Shown piece by piece: positions 9,927 to 21,573 of a stretch of DNA of 64,000 nucleotides. The notes beneath the pieces are model-generated. The model searched no databases, was not told where the DNA came from, and saw only the letters and a program-made list of their open reading frames with translations. The position numbers and the translations under genes were made by a program. The stretch lies in the NCBI GenBank assembly GCA_021234155.1, contig JAJEKV010000053.1, positions 901,834-965,833 of the forward strand. Direction: 5' to 3'. The number at the start of each line of letters is the position of its first letter. Position 1 is the first letter of the stretch. This DNA is from Isoetes taiwanensis (lineage: Eukaryota; Streptophyta; Lycopodiopsida; Isoetales; Isoetaceae).

Positions 9927-10534
9927 TGTTAGTCCTGTACGTCCTGGTACAGGACTATTCATGGCACACGACGGACCAGGTCAAAGCCAAGGATCCACGG
10001 TCAGGTGTAGGTCAGTCGTCAAAGGCCCAGCAGAAGGCCCAGCAGAAGACCAAGCCGCAAACCACGCAGAAGGCCACGGGTACGAAGAGGTCGAGAGCAG
10101 ACAAGTGACGGGACCGTCACCTTGGCCGGCAATGTGGACTTCAGGCACCTCAAGAGGCATCGCCAAAGATTCCTCGAAGAAATCAGGCCTCCTTCTAGAG
10201 TCGACAATCAAAATTGACAGAGTGTCTATATTGGGCCAAAGGCCATTGTACTATATATATGAGTAGAGCTAGCCTTCCACGGGCTAGATGAATTTTTGGT
10301 CTTATCTCACTTCGTTTCTCTCGACAAGTAGAGCTCATGTATCATCATTGATATCAAAGAGTTTTGTTCTCATCATTGTGTTCTTATTGTGTTCTTTTGT
10401 TTCTCTCTTCTCCTTTTCTCTTGTTTCTTTTGCAAATCGCTGCGGACCACGGCTCACCGGATTCTCCCTGCTTGATCCACGGGTCCTCATAGCAGGGCTG
10501 TCTTGCAGGAGTTCCCGAACCCAGACCCCAAACA
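9927..10534 (+). repeat. 5' LTR of G1
   Basis: 608 bp, TG..CA. It matches the 3' LTR at 34,750-35,354 along its whole length, including GACGGACCAGGTCAAAG and the TATATATATGAGTAGAGCT block. Confidence 0.9.
10252..10260 (+). promoter_or_regulatory. TATA box in the G1 5' LTR
   Basis: TATATATAT within ..GCCATTGTACTATATATATGAG; the same block occurs at 35,073 in the 3' LTR and, inverted, at 21,232 in G2. It is the likely U3 promoter. Confidence 0.6.
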
Positions 10535-10581
10535 CCGCCGGGCTGGCTGGCCGGGATTTTCTTTTCCTTCTTTCTTTTATC

Positions 10582-12600
10582 ATGTCTGCCCGAGCTTTCA
10601 CCCCAGAGGAGAGTTTAGTCGACGGCGCCTCGTTTGGAGCGCCATCAACGTCGCAAAGTTGCTCGAGATATGTATAACATTGGTTATGATATTGAGGGAG
10701 GCCATATTCGCTCACGAGCTCAATCGGCGCCACCTACTCCTCGTGTTCACTCTCGTCCTGGCTCTCCTCCAGCGTGTAAACATTGTTCACAACCTCAGTC
10801 ACCACATCCTACACCTGTTCAGCCCCCTCCAGCTTATTTCCACACTCCGAGTGCCTATATTCATATCTCCTCCGCCATACTCCTCCGCCTTCACAACCAT
10901 CATCTTCCCCCGAGGAATGGGTTATCCCCATGTATCTTTCGCCCTCCCTGTGTGTTCGACATATCCCAATCCCCTTCTTTTCACCCGACTCTTCCAGTTT
11001 ACACTCTCGCTGATCTCAAACCCCATGAACACAGCACTCCAAGACCATCCCAGGATGATGCCTCTTTTCAAGACTCAAGGTTTTTCGCCCTTTGCAACAC
11101 CATCCCGAGACTATGGTTGTACCACCTCATTATGTGCCTCCTCCTACTCACCGCCGGCTATGCAAGGTCCGCCACAATCTTTTTTCAGACTCTCAAACTG
11201 ACCTATCCCACTTTTTGGCAAAGCATTTAAAGGCAAACCATTGGATCAAAGTGCTCAAGCCCACATGGAAGAATTTGAGGCTCGCTGTCCTAAATGGTCA
11301 CGCTCAACCTCAACTGAAGTTCCATATCTTTTCCACCACGCCGCGTGGATCCCCTCATCAATGGCTCATGGCAAACAAAAGCCATTGGAAACAAAACCGA
11401 TGCAGACATGAAGACCGCTTCCTTTCTCATTATGGAACCACGATGATGATCAACTTCTTCTCAACCAACTCAATGATCTTCAAGACAAGCCCACTGAGTC
11501 AGCCCGAGTTTGCGGATCGCCTTCACATCCTCCTCAAAGAAACTTCAAGAGTACCCCACGCAAAGCCGGATCCTCGCTCGGTTTCTCCGTGGACTTCTTC
11601 CGGCTATTCGCCTCATGATCAATACCATGCCCCAAGACTTTGCGAACTTGTCTTTCATTGTTTCCTCCCGAGGCATGGCCCTCTAGGGTTACCCTTCATT
11701 CCTCCTGTCATGGTACCTCGGTAGTAGCTCAGCCTCCACACTCCAATCCTCAATGCGGTCAAATTTGGTGCCACCTCAGAAATATCGGGCCATTTGGCCA
11801 ATGAGTGCAACTCCTCCAATGGCCCCTCCTCATTGCAAACGCTGCAACATGTGCAATCATGCCACGGAAGAATGAACTCAGATCATCCTAACGCTCTTCC
11901 CAAGAAAAGATGGTTTATCAAGTCCAAACCACGCCAAGAATGACGCCATACCAACCTCATCAATTTCAAACTCAACCACTTCAACAAGATCCACAGCCTC
12001 AAAGAATCTCCGCCAAGAGGACAAGGCAACCGACCTCCTTTTGATCCTTCTAAAGCCCTATCATTGTCCGGAATGGGGTCATACCACCACCGCATGCCCT
12101 CAACATCCTCAAGTTCAAGTCCAACTTCCGTGCACGAATCAAACCACATCAAGACGCCCACGCCTATCAACTTTGATATCGCTAATGGCAAACAAGGCCC
12201 TCATCCGTTCGTTTCTCGAAGCCACCACGCTGCCTCAACAATCACGGTATCAACCAGCCCCTTTGTCAACTCCTCCTCCTCGATCAACAAGCCGGTGAAG
12301 AAATTTATCGGGCTCTCAATCCTCCAGCTCAACCGGCCCAATTGGGTTGGTTTGGTTTCACGCTGCACTGTATGCCACGCCCTTTGACCATCCTTCCTCA
12401 TGATACGCAACCTCCGCTTTTGTAGTTGACATGATCCTCATGCCGAGGGACAAAAAGGTTTACTTTGCCCCGTGATGACCGATAAACTCATGCCTCATGT
12501 CATGCCCAAAGTCGACAAAATATCCTCAACCTCATGCAGTGCCGCCAAGGATCTAACCCTCGACTAATGTACACGCCACCACCGTGGCTCAACAAATAGC
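10582..12600 (+). pseudogene. gag: G1 gag polyprotein
   Basis: The start is taken at the first ATG (MSARAFTPEES) after the LTR. A Pro/His/Ser-rich N-terminal part is followed by a capsid-like region around 11,230-11,700 with the block FADRLHILLKETSRVPHA, typical of retrotransposon gag. Then come CCHC knuckles: HCKRCNMCNHATEE around 11,840, whose final Cys is lost in this copy, and YHCPEWGHTTTACP near 12,060. The sister element G2 shows three knuckles, and the first of these is eroded here. The reading frame shifts many times. Confidence 0.75.
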
Positions 12601-12663
12601 CATGACGACTCTTCGACATCTCACACTCCACGCTCTCAGACATATCCGCATATTGCTGCAGAG

Positions 12664-14137
12664 GTGGAGCTTCTCAAAGACGTTTCTGCTTCTTTACCTC
12701 AGACTTCAGCTCCCTTGGATCCTGCTGATTCGTTTTCTCATGTCCCTTTGGAACTCCAAGAAGAACTTGCCAAAATCAAAATTCCTTTAAGTTTAGCCAC
12801 CATTTTGAAACTTTGTCCTGCTCTCAAGGACCAGTTGCCCCTTCCCACGGTTTTGGTTGGGGCTGTGGCTACCTCTACACCCACGGTGCATGCCACGGTG
12901 GACAATCAACAAGTCAATCATGTCCAGATTGATGGTGGAAGTGCTGTCAATCTCATTACTGATAAGCTCAGAAAGCAATTGGGCATCAAACAACTTTACC
13001 GTGCCCCTTACGACATCAAATTGGCTAATGGCCATATCACGTGCCCTCAAGGCATCACGCCTCTTCTTCACATCAATATAGGCGACCTCAGATTCCCCTT
13101 GGAATTTGGTGTTTGGAAAGCTGGGGAAGATCCAAGTGATTATGAAATGTTGATAGGCAGGCCCTTTCTCTGTCAGGCCAAAAGTATCCATTACTGGGCC
13201 ACGGACCAGCTCGTCATTACCGATGGTCATCTCAATGCCACCATGGATTTGGAAACTGGCAAGATCATCTCGGTCGAACATGCTGAACCCTCTCTCTCAG
13301 GCACCAATTCTGACGAAGCACAAAACATCTATCATGTACAGGCTCCCCCTACGAGTCTGCCTCTGTCATCCTACCCTGAATATGTTGATCCGTGGGGAGA
13401 GATGACTCTCGATCAGGACCAGGCTGTGACTGCTTTACTCGACCCCTACCTAGCTCCTTGCAATCGCATCCAACGCATTGACCATTTTTCCGACACTGTA
13501 CTTTCTCCAGAAACGGTGGACGTCCAGGCCGTCATGAAGCAATCACTGCTCGATGATGCTCAGCAACCGCTTTTCTTCACCACACAAAATGCAGCTCATC
13601 CCGTCATGTTTCAACCTCCTGCTCACGTCGTTCAAGACACGGAAGTTGTTCCATACATTCAGACTCCGGAGGTGGAGATTGTGGACGTTGGCAACAATCA
13701 GCCCGTCCGCCTTGCTGCAAATCTCCCGACCACCTATCGCGCATGCGCCCTCACGCTGTTCAAAAAATTCAAACACATTTTTGCCTGGAGCTATAAAGAT
13801 CTTCGGGGTATCAACAAAGACTTGGGGGAACTCACCATTCCTACCAAACCAGATGCACGTCCTGTCTAGCAACGACAGCACCGGCTCAACCCCAATTACC
13901 GTGACCGTGTCAAGGCCGAAATTGATAAACTCCTTGCTGCCGGCTTGATTTATGAGGTCAAACATTATGAATGGGTGAGCCCCATCGTCATTGTTCTCAA
14001 ATACAACGGTAAGATCCGCGTCTGTGTGGACTATCGCAAACTCAATCATGCAAACGTGATCACTTTCAACTTCCCTTCACAAACCAGGTTCTGGAAGAGG
14101 CTGCTGGTCATGAAATGTACTCCTTCATGGATGGTTT
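12664..14137 (+). pseudogene. pol: G1 protease and start of reverse transcriptase
   Basis: The longest clean frame of G1 (12,664-13,869, about 400 codons). Retropepsin active-site box is QIDGGSAVNLI, with DGG in place of the usual DTG or DSG, followed by the flap-like KLANGHIT and the LIGRPFL box. The frame then runs into the RT N-terminus: DLGELTIPTKPDARPV, then in another frame YRDRVKAEIDKLLAAGLI, WVSPIVIVLK and IRVCVDYRKLNHA. It stops at FMDGF, where C1 is inserted. RT resumes at 19,695 with SGYNQI. Confidence 0.85.
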
Positions 14138-14734
14138 TGTTGCATAATGTTCAGAAAATATTCTCTGAGTTTATGATGATTCAGATGAGTTCTTGCAGTT
14201 GGTTACAGTGCTAGGTTGTTATCTGGCAAGTTACACTGAACGCTGTACCTTGGTCTTGTTGGTCACATAAGGTGAAATATTGGCATTAAAAGACCAATGG
14301 TTAAAGGGTTAAAAGATAAGTTAGAAGCCATCGAATATTGAGGTAAATTATATTGCTTATTTAAGATGGCAAATGAAATTATAGCAGATCGAGTTCAATG
14401 GTCGATGAAGGCAAAACCGTTTGAGTGAACACCTCGGTTGCTTAACCGCCGGATCTGCTAGGCTATATACACCTGTGAACATTGGATCCAACTCTGAGTG
14501 AGCCGGATCCAGCAGAAAACGTCTAAGGTGTATGGTTGTCGGTGCTACAGTGTTTGAATCGTTACCAAATCTACAGTAACAATTGAGATTTGAATTCAAT
14601 GGTTATTTGGCTTATTATTAATAAGGAAGTTGTGACTTAAGCTTGTTGCATTGAGTTAAGTCTTATTGTACTAGATCAAGTAGTGATAAGTAGAAAGGTG
14701 ATTTTATCTTAAGGAATTTCTTGATCTAACAACA
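14138..14734 (+). repeat. 5' LTR of C1
   Basis: 597 bp, TGTTGC..AACAACA; near-identical to 19,096-19,689. Differences cluster at 14,395-14,480 instead of being scattered. Confidence 0.92.
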
Positions 14735-14736
14735 AG

Positions 14737-14748
14737 TGGTATCAGAGC
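14737..14748 (+). promoter_or_regulatory. C1 primer binding site (initiator tRNA-Met)
   Basis: TGGTATCAGAGC, the standard plant copia minus-strand primer site, two bases after the LTR end. Confidence 0.9.
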
Positions 14749-14756
14749 ACCAGGTT

Positions 14757-15700
14757 CAAGATCATGGCCAAGAGGATTTGGAGCAAACTTACTCAATGCG
14801 CTTGAAGTCTATAAAGGAGGGGCAGATTTCAAACTGAAAACCAGATTATGCATATTCTAGAAGTAGAGGATCCTGGTGGGAACTTGTAGATCCCAAATGT
14901 GTGAGGATGATGCAGATGACACATCTTCTACAAGTATGTGGTGTGCAAGCTCAACAAATTGGAGAAGTCGAGGAGGAGGATCAGCAAATCTTAGTGGAGA
15001 AGGAAGCAAGTTCAAAGAAATGCAATCAGAATTGCAAAAATAAAGGAGGCCAAAGGAATCATTTGCAAAGAAGGTTGGTCCAACCATCATGCTAAAAACT
15101 CGAGGTAAGACTCCTAGGTGATGTGGAATTATTTGCTTAAAAATTATGAAGCCAAGACATCTTCCCAAATTGATGTTTTAGAGACCGAACTAAGGAATTT
15201 AAGATTTCATGAGGATGATGATGTGTCAGAATTTTTAATAAATTTGACAACATCATAGCAGACCCTTGATGGAGCCGGAGTAGTCATTAATGAGAGGTAT
15301 CAAGTCTTATCTATTGCTAATGCAAGGGCACCAATGAACATCTATCACGAATGTAGCAAAAAACAAGACTTAAGGCTGAAAACATGTTAAGGACGTAAAT
15401 TGAACAAAGGAAAGTCGAAAAGAATATGAGGAAGCTAGTGAAATACTCTATGCCGGGGAAAAAGATTTAGTAGGTCCCCTCGCTTCTATTGTAATGTCAA
15501 GGTCACATTAAGGTCAACTGTCCTAAGTTGTCAAAACCAATAGATGCTTTAATTGTCAAGGGTTTGGACATGTTGTCGCTAATTGTTCCAGCCCAAAGGA
15601 GCAAGATAAAACCAGAGGTACGGCCAAGAGAGGTGGGGATACAATGCAAGAGGAACTAATTCTAGAGAAAGAGGGAATTTCAGTAAATAGAGGAAGAGGA
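14757..15700 (+). pseudogene. gag: C1 gag with zinc knuckle
   Basis: Frames are broken early, but the knuckle RCFNCQGFGHVVANC (CX2CX4HX4C) is intact at 15,545-15,586. It is followed by a basic tail with a KRGG stretch. This is the usual nucleocapsid end of a copia gag. The start after the primer site is inferred. Confidence 0.7.
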
Positions 15701-15758
15701 AGATCAACTAGTGTAAACATAACAAGAGAAGCAACCTAAGAAGAACCCCGAGGAAGAA

Positions 15759-16034
15759 TTGGACGAGAATGCAGAGGTAATTTCAAAAACACTTTCAGTT
15801 TCTGAAAATGATTCTAAGAATGATGATAATCTATTTGTCATAGATAGTGGAGCTGAAAGAAGTGTGATTAAATCCAAATGCAGATTGAAGGAGAAGAATA
15901 GCAGAATTTCCAGTTTTGTTTCAATGGGAGATGGCAAATTAGAGAAGGTTGAAGAAGAAGGACTTTGGAGCTTTTATGATTTGGAAGGGAAAGTGTTTTG
16001 GAGCTTGACAAAGTGTTTTGTGTGCCTAATATAG
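15759..16034 (+). pseudogene. pol: C1 protease
   Basis: The frame holds FVIDSGAERSVI, the aspartic protease active site (DSG), then SFVSMGDGKLEKVEEEG. It ends before the integrase frame, so the polyprotein is interrupted here. Confidence 0.8.
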
Positions 16035-16059
16035 TGAAAAATCTCATTTGCTATAATGC

Positions 16060-17085
16060 TTGGTAGATCTTGGATATCATGTGACCTTTGAAAGGTTATT
16101 TTGTAAGATTATGATGGATAATAAAATCAAATTTCTTGGGAAAAGAATTGGCAAACTTTTTGGATTCTATAATGGTATGGCAGATTCAATTAATTTTGTA
16201 ATGTTGCCTACTTTACAAACATGGCATGAGAGACTTGGGCATACACATGCAAACAATATAAACTATATGATTAAAAGAGGAATGATTATAGGAGAAGAAA
16301 GCAAGGAAGTAAATTTTCAATGCAAGGGCTATCTGCTGGGAAAAAACAGCAGGTTACCATTTCCTAAGCATGCAAAAAGAGCAAAGGAAATTCTGGAAAT
16401 AGTGCACAGTGATCTTTGTGGACCCTTAAATGTAAGGAGCATACATGGGAAAAGGTATTTTATCACCTTCACGGATGATGTGACCAGAAAAACTAAATGC
16501 TACACTCTAAGGAGCAAGGATCAAGCTTTTGAAGCATTCAAGATATTCCAGTCTGAAGTAGAAAGACAAACTGGTAAGCAAATTAAATGCTTGAGAACTG
16601 ACAGAGGAGATGAATTCATTTCTTACAGGTTCAATAAATATTGTCAACAACTTGGAATCAAAAGACAACTTACTTGTGCTCATACGCCTCAACAAAATGG
16701 AGTAGCAGAGAGGAAGAATAGGACACTGCTCAAGGCAGTGAGATCCATGCTGAAACATTCTGGATTACCCAATTTCCTATGGGAGGAAACTCTTCAAGCC
16801 GCTGCTAACATTCAAAATAAGTTACCTACAAGAAGTACAAATGGGAAAGCACCAGACAAACTATGGTATGGGACTGAACCCTCTTTTGATCAATACAAAG
16901 TGTATGGTTGTGCAGCCTATGCTCATATACCAGAGGAGACTAGGAAGAAATTAGATGACAGGGCCTGTCTATGTTATCTTATAGGCTATGATGGGAATTC
17001 AAAAGGATACAAATTATATGATCCTATCAAAAAGAAGATCATACTAAGGTGGATGTTACCTTTGACGAAAGCATGCACTTTATAA
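16060..17085 (+). pseudogene. pol: C1 integrase
   Basis: A 341-codon open stretch. GAG-pre-integrase box TWHERLGH, a zinc region with H-H and a first Cys, but the second CXXC Cys is Tyr (CKGYLLGK). The catalytic residues of the DDE core are visible in HSDLCGP, TDRGDEF and QNGVAERKNRTL. The C-terminal region has WYGTEPSFDQYKVYGCAAYAH and GYDGNSKGYKLYDP. It cuts and joins cDNA ends during insertion. The Tyr replacing Cys would disturb zinc binding. Confidence 0.9.
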
Positions 17086-17395
17086 ATACACGTGGAATTG
17101 GAGAAACAAAAGGACACAGTGGGAACTCAAAGGACAATGGAAGTACAAAGGCAAAGAAGTTTTGATGAGGATAATAATGCCGGAAATGTTCCCCGATATG
17201 GAGCAGAATCGAAAACATGGCGGAAAAAGAAGTGTAAATGAGCGTAATAATATTGTGAGAAATGAAATGGATGAAGGAACTCAGGTGTAAACATGGATCA
17301 TGGCAATGGTATTGTGAAAACTAGGAAAAGACAAACTGAAGCAGAAAAACTCAGAAATGAATTTCAAATAGATGTAAGCAAATATGGCGTAAATA

Positions 17396-18160
17396 TTGAA
17401 GGGAAAAGCAAGAGACTTACCGAGGAACCTAGACCAGAGCTTAATTGGAACAAATATTAGCTATTTTAGAGCTAAACGTGTCTCTTCATATGAAGAGTCA
17501 ATGATTGCTGGAGACTCATTATATTGGAAGAAAGCAATGGAAGAAGAATTGGAGGCATTTCAGAGAACTCAAACATATGAGCTAGTTAAGAGGCCAAATG
17601 GGAAAAATATTGTTAAAAATAAATGGATATTTAGGCTTAAGCCTAACTCGATGGAAAGGGCAGAAATACAAAGCTAGATTGGTGGCAAAAGGATTTTCTC
17701 AAAAGAAAGGACTAGATTATGATGAGACCTTCTCTCCAATAGTTAAATTAACAAGCTTGAGGATGCTATTAGTAGTAGCAAATGCAAAGAATCTTGAAAT
17801 ACATCACATGGATGTAAGCACCGCGTTTCTAAAATGCTAAATTGATGAAGAAATTTTTATGGAGCAGCCACAAGGATATGAAGTTGGAACCAACTTGGTT
17901 TGAAGCTAAATAGGGCAGCCTATGGTCTTAAACAAGCACCTAGACAATGGTACATTTGTATAGATGAATATCTAAGAATTGGTGGATTTAACAAATTGGA
18001 AAGTGATGGAATTATCTATATTTTTAGACAAGGCAGCAAATATTGCATCATTGCACTATATGTGGATGATTGCATTATGGTCTCTAACTCTTTGGAATGT
18101 TTGAATTACAGAAAAATATGTTAAAGCACAAGTTTAAAATGACCGATTTAGGTGAGTTAA
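17396..18160 (+). pseudogene. pol: C1 reverse transcriptase
   Basis: Three consecutive frames: AMEEELEAFQRTQTYELV and NKWIFRLK; then ARLVAKGFSQKKGLDYDETF, FSPIVKLTSLRMLL and HHMDVSTAFL; then LNRAAYGLKQAPRQWY and the catalytic LYVDD (YVDD at 18,059-18,070). At least two frame changes and a stop after TAFLKC separate them. It is a typical copia RT of normal length. Confidence 0.88.
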
Positions 18161-18266
18161 AAAAAAAAGTTCTTGGGAATTGAAGTATACAGGAACAGGG
18201 AAAGCAGTAAAATCACACTCACATAGACATCAAACATTCAGAGTATTTTGGAAAGGTTTGGAATGA

Positions 18267-18960
18267 GTGTGTAAAACAGTCAATACTCCTTTGGTGCCTG
18301 GACATGCCATATCCGAGGACATGTGTCCCAAAAATATTTTAACTAAAGGAAATGGAGGGAATACCATACGTAGAATTATTGGGTTGCTTTATCAGATGTT
18401 AGTAATTGTACATACTCGATATTGCTTTTTGCAAAATGGGTTTGCTAAGTAGGTACTCAAGCAACCCAGGGCACCAACATTGGATAGCAGCAAAAAGAAT
18501 CTTGAGATTTCTTAAAGGCACTCAAGATCAAGGTATAAGTTATTCAAACAATGATCTAATTCTTAAAGGATATTGTGATGCTTTGGTTGGGGCTCTGATT
18601 GGTGCCAGAAGTCAACATCCGGTTTTTCATTAATGCTTGGTGGAGCAGCCATAACATGGAAGTCTAAGAAACAATCAAGCACTGCTATGTCTTCAGCTGA
18701 AGCTGAATATGTAGCTACCACTCTTGCTGCTAAAGAAATCGTTTGGGCCAGGAGATTGTTAAATGAGTTAGATATAAGACAAGAAAAGGCCACCATTTTA
18801 TTATGTGACAGCCAAAGTTGTATTGCCATCACTAGAAATCCTCGCTTTTACATCAAAGAACCAAGCACATTGAACCGCATATACATTTTATCGTGGAAAT
18901 GGTTGCAAAGGGCGTGTTCAAGTTGGAGTTCATAGGCACTCAAGATTAAGCCGCAGATAT
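18267..18960 (+). pseudogene. pol: C1 RNase H
   Basis: HWIAAKRILRFLKGTQDQGI is followed in another frame by AAITWKSKKQSSTAMSSAEA and EYVATT, then LLCDSQSCIAITRNP. These are the copia RNase H blocks in the right order. Frame changes occur at about 18,630 and 18,900. Confidence 0.88.
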
Positions 18961-19082
18961 TCTCACAAAAGCTCTCACATATATCAAGTTCTAAAAATTT
19001 GAAAACTTACTTGGTGTTACGGTGAATTGATCATTGCCGATGAGATAAATGTTATCCAAATTTAACAATTCGTGAGAACATT

Positions 19083-19095
19083 ATCCGATGGGGAA
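19083..19095 (+). promoter_or_regulatory. C1 polypurine tract
   Basis: CCGATGGGGAA directly before the TGTTGC start of the 3' LTR; short but at the expected place for plus-strand priming. Confidence 0.6.
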
Positions 19096-19689
19096 TGTTG
19101 CATAATGTTCGTAAAATATTCTCCGAAGTTTATGATGATTCGTGATGAGTTCTTGCAGTTGGTTACAAAGGCTAGGTTGTTATCCGGCAAGTTACACTAA
19201 AACCGCATCTTGGTCTTGTTGGTCACATAAGGTGAAATATTGGCATTAAAAGACCAATGGTTAAAGGGTTAAAAGATAAGTTAGAAGCCATCGAATATTG
19301 AGGTAAATTATATTGCTTATTTAAGATGGCAAAATGAAATTATAGCAGATCGAAGTTCAATGGTTTGAAGGCAAAACCGTTTGAGCTGAACACCCCCGCT
19401 GTTTAACCGCCGGACTGCTAGGCTATATACATGGTGAACATTGGATCCAACTCTGAGTGAGCCGGATCCAGCAGAAAACGTCTAAGGTGTATGGTTGTCG
19501 GTGCTACAGTGTTTGAATCGTTACCAAATCTACAGTAACAATTGAGATTTGAATTCAATGGTTATTTGGCTTATTATTAATAAGGAAGTTGTGACTTAAG
19601 CTTGTTGCATTGAGTTAAGTCTTATTGTACTAGATCAAGTAGTGATAAGTAGAAAGGTGATTTTATCTTAAGGAATTGATCTAACAACA
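19096..19689 (+). repeat. 3' LTR of C1
   Basis: 594 bp, the pair of 14,138-14,734. Confidence 0.92.
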
Positions 19690-19694
19690 AGTTT

Positions 19695-20979
19695 TTCCGG
19701 CTACAATCAAATTTCAATCAAAGAGGCAGATCAACTCAAGACTACCTTTACCACCCCGTGGGGCACTTTTGCCTACAAGGTGGTTCCTTTTGGTTTATCC
19801 AACTCTCCATCCATGTTTCAACACATCATGCTCTCGGTTTTTCAAGATTATATGAAGGAGAAACCCTTTCTCCAGATTTTTCAAGATGACTTTTCCGCCT
19901 ACAATTCCATGGATGACCACCTGGATAAATTAGAACTTGTCTTTCAGAAATGTGATGAGTCAGGCATTAGTCTCAATCCCGAGAAGTGCACCTTCTGCGT
20001 CACCTCTGGTGTTCTGTTAGGACATGTGGTCAGTAAAGCAGGTATCACCACGGATCCTGCTAAAATCAGTTGCGTGCTTAAAACTCAAGCACCATCTAAT
20101 ATCAAGGAGATACGTTCTTTCCTGGGCAAGGTAAATTATTATTCCACCTTCATTCCTGGACTTGCAGCCATTGCTGATCCCATTCATAAACTCACGGGTG
20201 ATGAATCCACTTGGGCTTGGAATTCCTAGGCGGATGCTGCTTTCCAACAGTTGAAGATCTTGCTTACTCAGGCCCCCGTGCTTGTTTCTCCTCAATGGGA
20301 CAAGCCTTTTCATGTTCATGTCGATGTCTCAGCATTTGCTGTTCTCTCACAAGCATTTGACGCGCACACAGATAAACCGAACCGTTATGCCAGCAGAAAA
20401 CTCAATCCTGCTGAGCGCAACTACTCTGCCACCGAGAGGGAGGCATTGGGCTTAATTTTTTGTGTCCAACGCCTGGCCATTATTTGTTGGGCGGTCCGAT
20501 CAAATTCTTTTGTTGATCATCGCACTTCTTTATCCGGATCAACAAGTCCACGCCCACGGGCAAGATTGCTCGTTAGGTCCTTCGGTTGCAAGAATTCGGC
20601 CCGCTTGAAATCGCTCATAAGGCTGGCAAATCTCATGTTGTACCGAGATTATCTCTCACGATCCCACGTGATGATCCCTCCACGGGTGTTTGGGATGCCT
20701 TTCCCCGACGCCACCGTTTTTGGTCACGGCCACGCCCCATTGGTTTCATAACTTTCAGCAATATCTCCTCACAGGTGCTCTTCCCTCTGAAGATCCCACG
20801 CTCTCTCCAGAAAAACTTCGATCACGCCACCGTCAATTTCTCCGTGAGGTCCGAGACTACACCATGGTTGCGGGCCATCTTTACAAACGCGGCAAGGATA
20901 TGGTCCTTCGACGCTATGTACTCCCTCATGAAGTGCCCGATATCGTTCGACAAGCCCATCAAGGGCTTGGTGGTGGTCA
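19695..20979 (+). pseudogene. pol: G1 RT (second part), RNase H and start of integrase
   Basis: It resumes the RT broken by C1: SGYNQI, LKTTFTTPWGTFAYKVVPFG and FQHIML. The catalytic box reads FLQIFQDDFSAY (FQDD in place of YxDD), followed by SGISLNPEKC, LLGHVVSKAGI and EIRSFLGKVNYY. RNase H follows: DKPFHVHVDVSAFAV, RYASRKLNPAERNYSATERE and ALGLIF. Then the pre-integrase region with LPHEVPDIVRQAHQGLGGGH, where G2 is inserted. G2 also has FQDD, so that is a family trait and not a point mutation of this copy. Confidence 0.87.
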
Positions 20980-21561
20980 TGTTTGGGGTCCGGTTCGAAC
21001 TCAAGCAAGACAGCCCTCTGTGAGGACCCTTGGATCTAACAGGAGAACGGGGAGCTATGTCACGCGGGATTTGCAAAAAGAACAAGGAAAAGAGAACAGA
21101 AAGCAAAAAGAGAACAATGAGATCACAATAATGAGAACAACTTCCTTGATGTCAATGAAGATACATGAGCTCTTTAATCGAGAAAACCGGGCGAGACAAG
21201 ACTCAAAACTCATCATATGCTAGCTCTACTCATATATATAGTACAATGGCCTTTGGGCCCAATATATAGACACTCCGATCGATTTTTGGTCGACTCGAAG
21301 GAGGCCCGATTTGGTAGTGAATGCCGGGCGGGCGTCTTTGAAATGCCCGAAATCACGCCGATGTGCCGACGCTAAAGCGTGACGGGCCGCCATTTTGTCC
21401 GAAGCCCCCTTTGACAAGAAGAAGCGGGCTTTGATCAAGGGTGGTCCGCTTTGGTCTTTATGGGCCTTTGACGATCGAATTGCTCGACCGCAGATCCTTA
21501 GCCTTGAGTTGGTCCGTCAGATGATGAATAGTCCCGGTATCAAAGACGCATGTGACTAACA
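20980..21561 (-). repeat. 3' LTR of G2
   Basis: 582 bp; minus strand TGTTAGTCACATGCG..GGACCCCAAACA. It carries the family TATA block at 21,232-21,240. Confidence 0.88.
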
Positions 21562-21573
21562 CTCCTCCCCACC
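21562..21573 (-). promoter_or_regulatory. G2 polypurine tract
   Basis: The minus strand reads GGTGGGGAGGAG right before the TGTTAG start of the 3' LTR. Confidence 0.8.

Larger units (their letters stand above)
14138..19689 (+). mobile_element. C1: Ty1/copia LTR retrotransposon nested in G1 RT
   Basis: LTRs of 597 and 594 bp (TGTTGCATAATG..CTAACAACA). A primer site TGGTATCAGAGC, complementary to initiator tRNA-Met, lies two bases after the 5' LTR. The internal order gag, protease, integrase, RT, RNase H is diagnostic of Ty1/copia. The host reading FMDGF|SGYNQI is restored when it is removed, with a duplication GGTTT (left) and AGTTT (right). Long identical tracts between the LTRs suggest a recent insertion, but the coding frames are broken. 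Confidence 0.93.
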
